DNA from: JBFWPF01 sp050250135
Lineage (GTDB): Bacteria; Chlamydiota; Chlamydiia; Chlamydiales; JAFEGQ01
Assembly: GCA_050250135.1 (NCBI GenBank)
Contig: JBFWPF010000009.1
Location: forward strand, 1 to 64,000
Direction of reading: 5' to 3'
DNA: 64,000 nt
Under the pieces are notes generated by a model. That model searched no databases. It had not been told where the DNA came from and saw only the letters and a program-made list of their open reading frames with translations. Within the stretch, counting starts at the first letter, position 1; each line of letters opens with the position of its first letter. A program made the translations under genes and the position numbers. This document shows, in pieces, positions 24,842 through 32,721 of this stretch.

Positions 24842-25552
24842 TTATAGACTCTCCTTGCGCCAGTTGATCATACGCCTGCCGATGGACGTGTGCTCCGTGG
24901 CCATAATCTTGGGGAAGGGAGTAGTGGGGGAGGACCACCATACCTTGACCGCCTTAAAGAGGCGCTGGACGCTCCCCATCATCCCGTAGCGGTTGTCCAC
25001 CGTTACGTCAGGATTGAAGATTCCTGGGAGATGGTCGGTAAAAAGCTGAGCTTTTGCCTTTTCAAGAGACTGTGCCGAATAGGGGCTAAACCCATTTTCG
25101 TATCGGGAATTGCCCGTTTCCCCAATGCCAGTATGTTCGGGATCGGTGACAATCATGCCGACCTTACCCCCCTCTCCCCGAGTAGCGTACTCCTGCACGA
25201 CCTTAGGATGGTGGTGGTAATAGGTGTCCAAATAGACCCCAGAGCGCCAGTTTTCCTTCACCTTGCTGGGAACGTTGGTCCCATGTAGACCGTGAAACCG
25301 ATGGGTCTTCCCATTGATATCGACGAGGTCCCCTATCTTAACATGGGGGGCCAGCTGGTGCTCAACAGGGGGGAACAGCCATTCTACCCCTTTCATAATC
25401 AGGGCCGTTAGTGAACCGAACGCAGTTGCCCGAGGGTATCTCTTCGCTATCTGAAGGGCCTCCTTGGCCAGAAGTTCCAGCACAAGGGGCTCTGCCTGCT
25501 GCTTTTTGCTCTGGAGGGCCTGCGTTATTTTAACTGAATTAATCGGCATCAT
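24842..25552 (-). CDS. Unknown protein, possible ADP-ribosyltransferase-like fold
   Basis: A 236-residue protein from ATG 25552 (AAGGA seven bases upstream; the TTG 39 bases earlier is rejected). Residues 85-125 (HRFHGLHGTNVPSKVKENWR then SGVYLDTYYHHHPKVVQEYA) resemble the H-G-T and G-x-Y blocks of PARP-like ADP-ribosyltransferases, with H90 and Y107 as candidate active-site residues; no third-position Glu can be assigned. A hydrophobic segment lies near residues 45-60 (FGSLTALIMKGVEWLF). The assignment rests on pattern only. It is flanked by a palindromic element 3' and an AT-rich island 5', which suggests acquisition. If the fold is right, it may be a host-directed effector. Confidence 0.5.
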   Translation of the reverse strand: MMPINSVKITQALQSKKQQAEPLVLELLAKEALQIAKRYPRATAFGSLTALIMKGVEWLFPPVEHQLAPHVKIGDLVDINGKTHRFHGLHGTNVPSKVKENWRSGVYLDTYYHHHPKVVQEYATRGEGGKVGMIVTDPEHTGIGETGNSRYENGFSPYSAQSLEKAKAQLFTDHLPGIFNPDVTVDNRYGMMGSVQRLFKAVKVWWSSPTTPFPKIMATEHTSIGRRMINWRKESL

Positions 25553-25780
25553 ATTAACATCCTTGTTATTGTTTATAACAATATTATACAAAATAAGTGT
25601 TATTAAATAAATAAGATTTGATTAGTGTTTATAAGTAACTAACTATGTGTAACTAAATACAAATACAAAAAGAATATCTACGTAATACACTAAATATCAA
25701 TTTATTATATGTAGTTAACTATTAGGCCCCTGATTGGGTCCCCCCTAGCGAAATTTCCCTTTATTCGGTAAACCCGCGTT
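25553..25780. other. AT-rich intergenic island
   Basis: About 230 bases with no gene. Up to about 25720 the sequence is strikingly A+T-rich compared with the rest of the window (runs such as TTATTAAATAAATAAG and AATTTATTATATG). It must contain the promoters of the minus-strand gene at 24842-25552 and possibly of fumC, but many -10-like boxes occur by chance here, so none is chosen. It may be a silenced or recently acquired segment. Confidence 0.6.
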
Positions 25781-25792
25781 AGGAGGCCGACT

Positions 25793-27172
25793 ATGAAAAT
25801 GCGGAAAGAGCGGGACAGTTTGGGAGAGGTTGAGGTCCCCGACGACCGGTATTTTGGGGCGCAGACGATGCGCTCGAAGGAGAACTTCCGCATCGGGGAT
25901 CAGCGGATGCCGTTGGCCGTTATCCACGCCTACGCTGTTGTCAAAAAGGCCGCCGCCCTCGTCAACGGCGACCTCGGCCTCCTCCCCAAGGAGAAGCAGG
26001 AAGCGATCTGCTCAGTATGTGACGAACTCCTCGCGGGCAAACTCGACGACCACTTTCCCCTCGTCATCTGGCAGACCGGATCGGGGACCCAGACCAATAT
26101 GAACGTCAACGAGGTGATCTCCAACCGGGCGATCGAAAAGCTCGGCGGAGTAAAGGGCTCCAAAACGCCCATCCACCCTAATGACGACGTCAATATGTCC
26201 CAGTCCTCCAACGACTCCTTCCCCACCGCCATGCACATCGCCGCGGTCCTCCGGATCCAAAACCGGCTCCTCCCCAACCTCAAAGTGCTCCGCGATACCC
26301 TCGATGGGAAAGCCCGCGCGTTTGCCAAGATCGTCAAGGTTGGCCGGACCCACTTGATGGATGCCACCCCCCTTACCCTTGGCCAGGAGTTTTCGGGCTA
26401 TGTGGCGCAATTGGATCAGGGGATGCGCCATGTTGAAGGCACCCTCGGAGGGCTCTATGAGCTCGCTTTGGGCGGCACAGCCGTTGGCACTGGGATCAAC
26501 ACCCACCCCGAGTTCGCCAAACGGGCCGCTGCCAAAATCGCCGAGATCACCGGCTTTCCCTTTACCAGCGCCCCCAATAAATTTGCCGCTCTAGCGGCCC
26601 ATGATGCCCTTGTTGCCACTAGCGGCGCCCTCCGGGGCCTTGCTGTCTCTCTCCTCAAAATCGCCAACGATATCCGGTGGCTCGCCTCTGGGCCCCGCTG
26701 CGGCTTAAGTGAGATAGTCATCCCCGCCAATGAGCCCGGCAGCTCTATCATGCCTGGCAAGGTCAACCCGACCCAATGTGAGGCACTCGCCATGGTCTGT
26801 GTTCAGGTGATGGGCAACGATCAAACCGTCGCGATTGCGGGCAGTCAGGGGAACTTTGAGCTTAACGTCTATAAGCCGGTGATAATCGCCAACCTCCTCG
26901 AATCGGTCCGCCTCCTAGCTGATGCCACCCTCAACTTCACCCACAAGTGTGCCTCAGGGATTGAGCCCAACCGGGAGCGGATTGACTACTACCTCCACCA
27001 CTCCCTGATGCTTGCCACCGCCCTTAACCGCTCGATCGGCTACGACAAAGCGGCCCAGATCGTCAAAAAGGCCTACAAAGAGAATCTCTCATTGAAAGAG
27101 GCAGCCCTCGAGCTAAAGCTCCTCACTGCCGAAGAATTCGACAAGATCGTCGATCCCAAGAAGATGGTCTAA
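25793..27172 (+). CDS. fumC: Fumarate hydratase class II
   Basis: This 459-residue protein interconverts fumarate and malate in the TCA cycle. The family signature GSSIMPGKVNP lies at about residues 314-324. The SGSGTQTNMNVNEV-type substrate segment (TGSGTQTNMNVNEVISNRAI) and the HPNDDVNMSQSSND loop are present. Length is typical for the iron-free, tetrameric class II enzyme. ATG 25793 has AGGAGG six bases upstream. It stands alone between an AT-rich island and a small lipoprotein gene. Confidence 0.97.
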   Translation: MKMRKERDSLGEVEVPDDRYFGAQTMRSKENFRIGDQRMPLAVIHAYAVVKKAAALVNGDLGLLPKEKQEAICSVCDELLAGKLDDHFPLVIWQTGSGTQTNMNVNEVISNRAIEKLGGVKGSKTPIHPNDDVNMSQSSNDSFPTAMHIAAVLRIQNRLLPNLKVLRDTLDGKARAFAKIVKVGRTHLMDATPLTLGQEFSGYVAQLDQGMRHVEGTLGGLYELALGGTAVGTGINTHPEFAKRAAAKIAEITGFPFTSAPNKFAALAAHDALVATSGALRGLAVSLLKIANDIRWLASGPRCGLSEIVIPANEPGSSIMPGKVNPTQCEALAMVCVQVMGNDQTVAIAGSQGNFELNVYKPVIIANLLESVRLLADATLNFTHKCASGIEPNRERIDYYLHHSLMLATALNRSIGYDKAAQIVKKAYKENLSLKEAALELKLLTAEEFDKIVDPKKMV

Positions 27173-27210
27173 ATTTCCCAAAATTAGACACTTGCGGTAC
27201 TCTCTTCCCC

Positions 27211-27624
27211 ATGAAGCCCCTCCTGGCCCTCCTCCTTCTTACCGCCTGTGCCCATAAGACCCTAACGGTTCAACACGAGTACCTCGATCGCCGCTACCTG
27301 GCCAGCTCCTACGCCCATACGGTCGACCCGAGGCAGGGCTCCTTTTGCGGAGAGATGCTGCTGATCGGCTGGTGCCTTCCCAAGGGGTGCTCCTGCCAAG
27401 AGGCGCAGGTCAGGCTCACCCTCCGCTTCCGAGACGGGGCGGTGGAGGAGATCCCCTTTTCCCTCAGCCGGAGACAGGGCCGCCTCTGCTACCGGCTCCT
27501 AAACCCCAAGTGGGGCTGTAGGGGAGGGATCCTCACCTACAAGGTCGAGCTGGTGAGGGGAGGGGAGGCGCTCTCCACCTTCGAGCACCAGGTCTGGGCC
27601 GAGCTCATTTCGGTTCCCGTCTAA
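27211..27624 (+). CDS. Small cysteine-rich lipoprotein
   Basis: A 137-residue protein with a short signal peptide ending in the lipobox LTAC (C13 is the predicted lipidated residue). The mature part has several cysteines (SFCGEMLLIGWCLPKGCSCQ) that could form disulfides, and beta-strand-like character. It is expected at the outer membrane facing the periplasm. The signal peptide is short (12 residues) for a lipoprotein, so the start could be slightly off. No family recognised. Confidence 0.65.
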   Translation: MKPLLALLLLTACAHKTLTVQHEYLDRRYLASSYAHTVDPRQGSFCGEMLLIGWCLPKGCSCQEAQVRLTLRFRDGAVEEIPFSLSRRQGRLCYRLLNPKWGCRGGILTYKVELVRGGEALSTFEHQVWAELISVPV

Positions 27625-27657
27625 GTGTCTCATAATTAACGACTTAGTTCGAATCAT

Positions 27658-27687
27658 GACAATTTGAGTGGGTATGCTCAAATTGTC
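27658..27687. promoter_or_regulatory. Inverted repeat upstream of the second AAA+ ATPase gene, likely operator
   Basis: GACAATTTGAG (27658-27668) and CTCAAATTGTC (27677-27687) form a perfect 11-bp inverted repeat with an eight-base spacer, 19 bases before ATG 27707. The left arm with its preceding bases reads ATGACAATTTGA, identical to the core of the array at 7203-7350 ahead of the paralogous ATPase. The shared motif suggests one DNA-binding protein acts at both loci. Confidence 0.75.
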
Positions 27688-27706
27688 TAGGTGGTAGGCT
27701 AAGCTT

Positions 27707-28915
27707 ATGAAACGGATGTATCAGCAGTGTGCGGCCAGTCACTTTAGGAAAAACCGGCAGATGCTCTTCCTCAGTGGCCCCCGCCAGGTTGGGAAGACCA
27801 GCATCAGCCTCCTGTTGGAGGAGGATTTTCCCGACTTCCACTACTTCGATTGGGACAATCCCGACCACCAACGGATTTTGCTGGGTGGCCCGGCTGCTAT
27901 CGCTGCAGCCACCGGTATTGAGAGGGCAGGGGGCCCTCCGCTCATTGTATTTGACGAGATTCACAAATACCGAACCTGGAAAAATCTCCTAAAAGGGTTC
28001 TACGATACCTATCCCTTCCGGGCCCACATTTTGGTCACGGGGAGTGCCCGCCTCGATGTCTACCGCAAAGGGGCTGACAGCCTCATGGGGCGCTATTTTC
28101 GCTATCGGATCCACCCCCTGTCGGTGCGGGAGCTATTGGAGCCCGACGTCATACCTGAGGGGCTGCGCCAGCGCCCGGCGCACCTGCCCGAAGAGGCGTT
28201 TGACGCCCTGTGGCAATTTGGGGGCTTTCCCGATCCCTTTCTGAAGGGGGAGGCGCAGTTCCACGCGCAGTGGACAACGCTTCGTCGGGAGCTCCTCTTC
28301 CGTTTTGATCTGCGCGACCTCAGCCGGGTGCAGGAGTTGGCCCAAATCGAGCTTCTTGCTCAGCTATTGACAGGAGCTGTTGGGGGGCAGACGAGCCACC
28401 TCTCCCTTTCCAAAAAGGTTGGAGTGGCCCACACCACGGTGAAGGAGTGGCTCAAGCTGCTTGAATCCCTATTCTATACGTTTCCGGTGCGCCCCTACTC
28501 GAAGAACATCACCCGTTCCCTCCTTAAGGAGCCCAAGTACTATCTCTACGACTGGTCACAGGTGGTCGATAGGCCTGCGCGTGCCGAGAACTTTGTCGCT
28601 TGCCATCTGCTTAAGGCCGTCCAGTTTTGGAGCGATCATGGGATGGGTGACTTTGCCCTCTACTATGTCCGGGACCGGAATAAGCGAAAGGTCGATTTTT
28701 TGGTCACCAAGGATCAAAAACCCTGGATGCTAGTCGAGGTGAAGCTAACGGATCATGCGGCGATCTCTTCGAGCCTAAAGTACTTTCAGCAGCAGCTTGA
28801 TCCTGTGTATGCGCTGCAGGTGGTGATCGATCTCCCTTACAGCCCCCACTCCTGCTTTACTAGTGCCATGCCGCGGATTGTCCCGGCGCGCTCATTCCTG
28901 TCTCAGTTAGTGTAG
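27707..28915 (+). CDS. AAA+ ATPase with C-terminal nuclease-like domain, paralogue of 7370-8581
   Basis: A 402-residue protein with the same plan as its paralogue: P-loop GPRQVGKTS near residue 26, Walker B LIVFDEIHK, ILVTGSARLDVY, a helix-turn-helix-like segment (LSLSKKVGVAHTTVKEWLKL) and the C-terminal KVDFLV/MLVEVKL pattern. The conserved segment LDVYRKGADSLMGRYFRYRI differs by one residue. It begins MKRMYQQ at ATG 27707. The role of this family is not established. Convergent with the kinase gene downstream, with two bases between stops. Copies at distant sites, each with related upstream repeats, suggest a dispersing module. Confidence 0.88.
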   Translation: MKRMYQQCAASHFRKNRQMLFLSGPRQVGKTSISLLLEEDFPDFHYFDWDNPDHQRILLGGPAAIAAATGIERAGGPPLIVFDEIHKYRTWKNLLKGFYDTYPFRAHILVTGSARLDVYRKGADSLMGRYFRYRIHPLSVRELLEPDVIPEGLRQRPAHLPEEAFDALWQFGGFPDPFLKGEAQFHAQWTTLRRELLFRFDLRDLSRVQELAQIELLAQLLTGAVGGQTSHLSLSKKVGVAHTTVKEWLKLLESLFYTFPVRPYSKNITRSLLKEPKYYLYDWSQVVDRPARAENFVACHLLKAVQFWSDHGMGDFALYYVRDRNKRKVDFLVTKDQKPWMLVEVKLTDHAAISSSLKYFQQQLDPVYALQVVIDLPYSPHSCFTSAMPRIVPARSFLSQLV

Positions 28916-28917
28916 AG

Positions 28918-29868
28918 CTAAGGGATGTGCACTGATTGAAGCTGTTTGATGATCTCGTCGAGGGGGAGCCGCTCGCTGGGCTCTGCAGCGACCGCTCCGA
29001 AGGCGGCGGTGTAAGCGGGCTCAAGAGAGGGGAGTTTAGCTAGCCGCTCCTTTGACAAGCCTACCGCATCCAGGCTCCATAGGAGCATAATTCCAAAGGC
29101 AAAAATATCGGTTTCACAGCTGTGCATACTCTTCCGTTTTAGCTCAGGGGCCCAGTACTCTTGTGTGCCGGTCTGTGTTTTTCGCCTCTCGTCCTCTTTG
29201 GGGCAGGAGAGGTTAAAGTCGCCGATTTTGGCATGGCCGGAGAGGTCGAGGTAGACATTGTTATGGGAGAGATCTCGGTGGAGGATCTTGGCCGCATGGA
29301 TGGCCTTTAGCCCTGTCGCAATCTCGACGTGGAGGTGGATGATCCGATCGACGACCGTGGCGGCCCCTTGCTTGTTCTGGACGAGGGCCTCGGGAAGCCC
29401 CTCATCGGCGAGGGAGATCAGCCATTGGCGGGCAGCGAGCACCGACTCATCCTTGTTGCAGTAGGTCCAGAGGGTACACTGCATCAACTCGTCAAACAGG
29501 AGAAGGCGCTCCTGAAGGACATGGGTTCTTTTGTAGTAGCTGAGGACCCTCGCTGGCTTCATCACGTGAGGGGAATCGATCTGGGTCAGGAGGCTATTCC
29601 CCATTAGGGCAAACTGTAGCTCACTCCGGATCACCCTCGCGGCGACGGGGTGGAGCGTTTCCCCAGCAATCTCAATGGCTGAGAAGGCTTTGGTGGCATA
29701 GCCCTCGCCCAGCTTGTCGTTTTTATTGATAGCAAAGAGAACCTGGTCGAGCTTAGCTAGAGTGATTCCCTTTATCTTTTGCTCGGAATAGCCACATACG
29801 GTCCCCTTTTTCATCCGACCATCGCCGGTAATCTTCTTGCCGATACTTTCGAGTGCTGGAAAGTCCAT
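28918..29868 (-). CDS. Divergent protein kinase, possibly a pseudokinase
   Basis: A 316-residue protein with a kinase fold: glycine loop LGEGYATKAF (53-62), catalytic loop HRDLSHNNV (D199, N204), GDFN in place of DFG (D217) and APE (240-242). The usual ATP-anchoring lysine of VAxK is R78 (VAARVI), which argues for weak or altered catalysis. There is no membrane segment. The ATG follows the valS stop by three bases, so it is translationally linked to valS and belongs to the Dabb-pknD-valS-kinase operon. It might act on or be regulated by PknD, but only location supports this. Confidence 0.8.
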   Translation of the reverse strand: MDFPALESIGKKITGDGRMKKGTVCGYSEQKIKGITLAKLDQVLFAINKNDKLGEGYATKAFSAIEIAGETLHPVAARVIRSELQFALMGNSLLTQIDSPHVMKPARVLSYYKRTHVLQERLLLFDELMQCTLWTYCNKDESVLAARQWLISLADEGLPEALVQNKQGAATVVDRIIHLHVEIATGLKAIHAAKILHRDLSHNNVYLDLSGHAKIGDFNLSCPKEDERRKTQTGTQEYWAPELKRKSMHSCETDIFAFGIMLLWSLDAVGLSKERLAKLPSLEPAYTAAFGAVAAEPSERLPLDEIIKQLQSVHIP

Positions 29869-29871
29869 CTC

Positions 29872-32688
29872 TTACTTGAGTTTGGACTCGATCTCGGCGA
29901 TCTCCCGTTCAAGTTGGCTGAGAGTAGCACGGGTATTTTCGACGAGCTCCTGAGGGGCCCGTTCGATAAAGGGTGCAGAGTCGAGTTTCTGTTTCAGGTT
30001 GTTCTGGTTCTGGGTCAGTTTCGCAAGGTGCTTTTCGAGGCGGGAGCGCTCCTGAGCGTGGTGCTCCTCGGGCAGAGGGACAAGGAGGGTGAGGCCATCG
30101 AGGAGGGCAGCGGAGGCAAAGGGGAGCTGCGGCGCCTCTTCAACGAGGTGAACGGTATCGACTTTAAGGAGGGCAGGGATCAAGTGGCCATGCTCCTCGA
30201 TTAGGGCGAGGTCGGGGCTGTCGCTTGCACCGATGATGTAGAGGTCGGTGGTGAGGCCAGGAGGGAGCCCCATCTCACCGCGGATATTGCGGACGGTGTA
30301 GATCAGCTTCTGGATCCACTCGAAGGAGTTGTCGACGATGTCGTCGGCTGCGGAGGCCTCCATCAGGGTGGGGTAGGGAGCCGTTGCGCAGGCCTCTGAT
30401 TGGAGGGCGGTGAGGCACTCGTGGACAAAGGGGTCCTGCCCCTCATGGGGTTTTTCGGAGCCGAGCCGCTCCTTGAGCTGGGCGAAGAGCTCTTCGGTGA
30501 TAAAGGGGGCCATCGGGGCGAGGAGGCGGACCGCCTGGCAGAGGACGATCAGCAGCAGCTTCTCCTGGTTCCCTTTGATGATGGCGGTACCCGTTTTGCC
30601 AAAGAGGACCGGCTTGCAGATCTCAACGTAGTAGGCGCAAAACTCCTTCCAGAAGAAGTCGTAGGCGGCCATCGCGGCTTGGTCGAAGGCGTAGCCCTTG
30701 AGGTGGCCATCGACCTTGGTGGCGACTCGCGCGAGGGTGGAGAGGATCCACTTATCCTCCAAGCGCAGGTGCTCCAGGTCCAGGCCGTGAGCAAAGGCCT
30801 TCGCTGAGAGCCCCTCGGTGTTCATCAGGACAAAGCGGGCGCCGTTCCAGATCTTATTGGCAAAGTTCTTAAACTCTTCGAAGCGGCGCCGGTCGAGGTC
30901 GATCTGCGCATTTTGGGGAGAGGAGGCGCAGAGGGCCATCCGCATCGCATCGGTCCCATACTCGGCGATGATCTCGAGAGGGTCGATCACATTCCCCTTA
31001 GACTTGGAGAGCTTTTCCCACTTCGAGTGGACATCCTTAGGCAGCGGCCTGCCCTCGTCATAGGCGCGCCGCTCATCGCCCGTGATGTAGTCGATCCCCC
31101 CTTTGGGATCGACCCGCCAGTAGGATTTGCCGTAGATCAGCCCATGGACAAAGGCCTCAGGAAAGGGGGGCTCCTTGTGGAGGTACTCGCCGGCGAGGAT
31201 CATTCGGGCGACCCAAAAGAAGAGGATGTCGTGGCCGGTGACGAGGACGCTGGTGGGGTAGAACTTCTCAAGATCGGGATTTTTGTCGGGCCAGCCCAAA
31301 GTCGTGAGGGGCCATAGGGCCGAGGAGAACCAGGTGTCGAGGGCATCGGGATCTTGCGTCCAGTCGCCAGGGTGTTTTTCCACCTCGGGGGGGAGCCCTT
31401 CGCCTGCGTAGCAGAGCTTCTCTCCCGTTTTTTTGTGGTGCCAGATCGGGATCTGGTGGCCCCACCAAAGCTGGCGGCTGATGCACCAGTCGCGCAGGTT
31501 GTCGATCCAGTGGAAGTAGGTCGCCCTCCAGCTTTCCGGTATGAGCGCTACCTTCCCCTCTGAGACGGCGGTGTGGAGCCGCTTTTTGAACCCCTCCATC
31601 GAGATGAACCACTGCTTGGAGAGGTAGGGTTCGATCACCGCCTTGGAGCGGTAGGAGAGGCCGACCCGGTGGTGGTAGGGCTCGGCCATCACCACGTTCC
31701 CCCCCTCTTTGAGGAGCCTTCCCGCCTCCTCCCGCGCCTCGTCGACCGAGAGCCCTTTGAGCGGCCCCCCATTCTCATTGAGGTAGGCGCCCTGTGTCAG
31801 GAGGTTGATCACCTCCAGGTTGTGCCGTTGGCCGATCTGCCAGTCGTTAGGATCGTGCGCCGGCGTCACCTTAAGCGCCCCGCTCCCAAAAGTAGGGTCG
31901 ACGTAAGGGTCGCCGATGATCGGGATCTCCCGGCGGGTCATCGGCACCCGCACCTTTTTCCCAATCAGGTGGTGGTAGCGCTTATCCTCGGGGTGGACGG
32001 CGATCGCCGTGTCGGCGGGAATCGTCTCGGGGCGGGTCGTGGCGATGATGATCTCCCCCTTCTCTCCGATCAGAGGGTAGCGGACATGCCAGAGGACCGT
32101 TTTGCGCTCGACATACTCGACCTCGTCGTCGGCCAGAGCCGTTTGGGTGACCGGATCCCAGTTGACTAGGTAGTCTCCCTGGTAGATCAGATCGGCCTCG
32201 TAGAGCCGTTTGAAGAAGTGGCGCACCGCCCTACTGGCCTGCTCATCCATCGTGAACCGGTAGCGGCTCCAGTCGCACGAGGCGCCGAGCGCCTTTAGCT
32301 GCCCCTGTATCGTCTCCTCCTTCTCCTCCTTCCAGCTGTAGACCCGCGCCAGGAACTCCTCTCGGGTGTACTCCTGCCGCCGTTTCCCTTCAGTTGCCAT
32401 CAGGTGGCGCTCCACGACCGTCTGAGTGGCAATGCCGGCGTGGTCGCAACCGGGGAGCCAGAGGGCCTCGTAGCCGAGCATCCGCTTCCACCGGATCAGA
32501 ATATCCTGCAGGGTCGTGACCAGGGCATGGCCCATGTGGAGGCGCCCCGTCACGTTGGGCGGGGGCATCACGATCGTGTAGGGGGGCTTTTGAGAGTGGG
32601 CATCGGCCTTAAAGAGCCCCCCCCTCTCCCAAAATTGGGCCCACTTTGCCTCAACCGACTTGGGATCGTACTGCTTATCGAGTGCCAT
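29872..32688 (-). CDS. valS: Valyl-tRNA synthetase
   Basis: This 938-residue class I synthetase charges tRNA-Val. The HIGH-type motif is HMGH (51-54) in PPPNVTGRLHMGHAL, and KMSKS appears as KLSKS near residue 562 (WEKLSKSKGNVIDPLEI). The CP1 editing domain lies between (TTRPETIPADTAIAVHPEDK), and the C-terminal coiled-coil arm is present (LEKHLAKLTQNQNNLKQKLD). It follows pknD with a 33-base spacer and directly precedes the divergent kinase. valS and pknD are also neighbours in Chlamydia. Confidence 0.97.
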   Translation of the reverse strand: MALDKQYDPKSVEAKWAQFWERGGLFKADAHSQKPPYTIVMPPPNVTGRLHMGHALVTTLQDILIRWKRMLGYEALWLPGCDHAGIATQTVVERHLMATEGKRRQEYTREEFLARVYSWKEEKEETIQGQLKALGASCDWSRYRFTMDEQASRAVRHFFKRLYEADLIYQGDYLVNWDPVTQTALADDEVEYVERKTVLWHVRYPLIGEKGEIIIATTRPETIPADTAIAVHPEDKRYHHLIGKKVRVPMTRREIPIIGDPYVDPTFGSGALKVTPAHDPNDWQIGQRHNLEVINLLTQGAYLNENGGPLKGLSVDEAREEAGRLLKEGGNVVMAEPYHHRVGLSYRSKAVIEPYLSKQWFISMEGFKKRLHTAVSEGKVALIPESWRATYFHWIDNLRDWCISRQLWWGHQIPIWHHKKTGEKLCYAGEGLPPEVEKHPGDWTQDPDALDTWFSSALWPLTTLGWPDKNPDLEKFYPTSVLVTGHDILFFWVARMILAGEYLHKEPPFPEAFVHGLIYGKSYWRVDPKGGIDYITGDERRAYDEGRPLPKDVHSKWEKLSKSKGNVIDPLEIIAEYGTDAMRMALCASSPQNAQIDLDRRRFEEFKNFANKIWNGARFVLMNTEGLSAKAFAHGLDLEHLRLEDKWILSTLARVATKVDGHLKGYAFDQAAMAAYDFFWKEFCAYYVEICKPVLFGKTGTAIIKGNQEKLLLIVLCQAVRLLAPMAPFITEELFAQLKERLGSEKPHEGQDPFVHECLTALQSEACATAPYPTLMEASAADDIVDNSFEWIQKLIYTVRNIRGEMGLPPGLTTDLYIIGASDSPDLALIEEHGHLIPALLKVDTVHLVEEAPQLPFASAALLDGLTLLVPLPEEHHAQERSRLEKHLAKLTQNQNNLKQKLDSAPFIERAPQELVENTRATLSQLEREIAEIESKLK

Positions 32689-32721
32689 GAGCGGGGAGTG
32701 TAGCAGGGAGGGAAGTTGGGC

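Noticed and set aside
27640..27660. tRNA T-loop-like AGTTCGAATC
   Set aside because: No acceptor stem, D-arm or anticodon arm can be formed around it.
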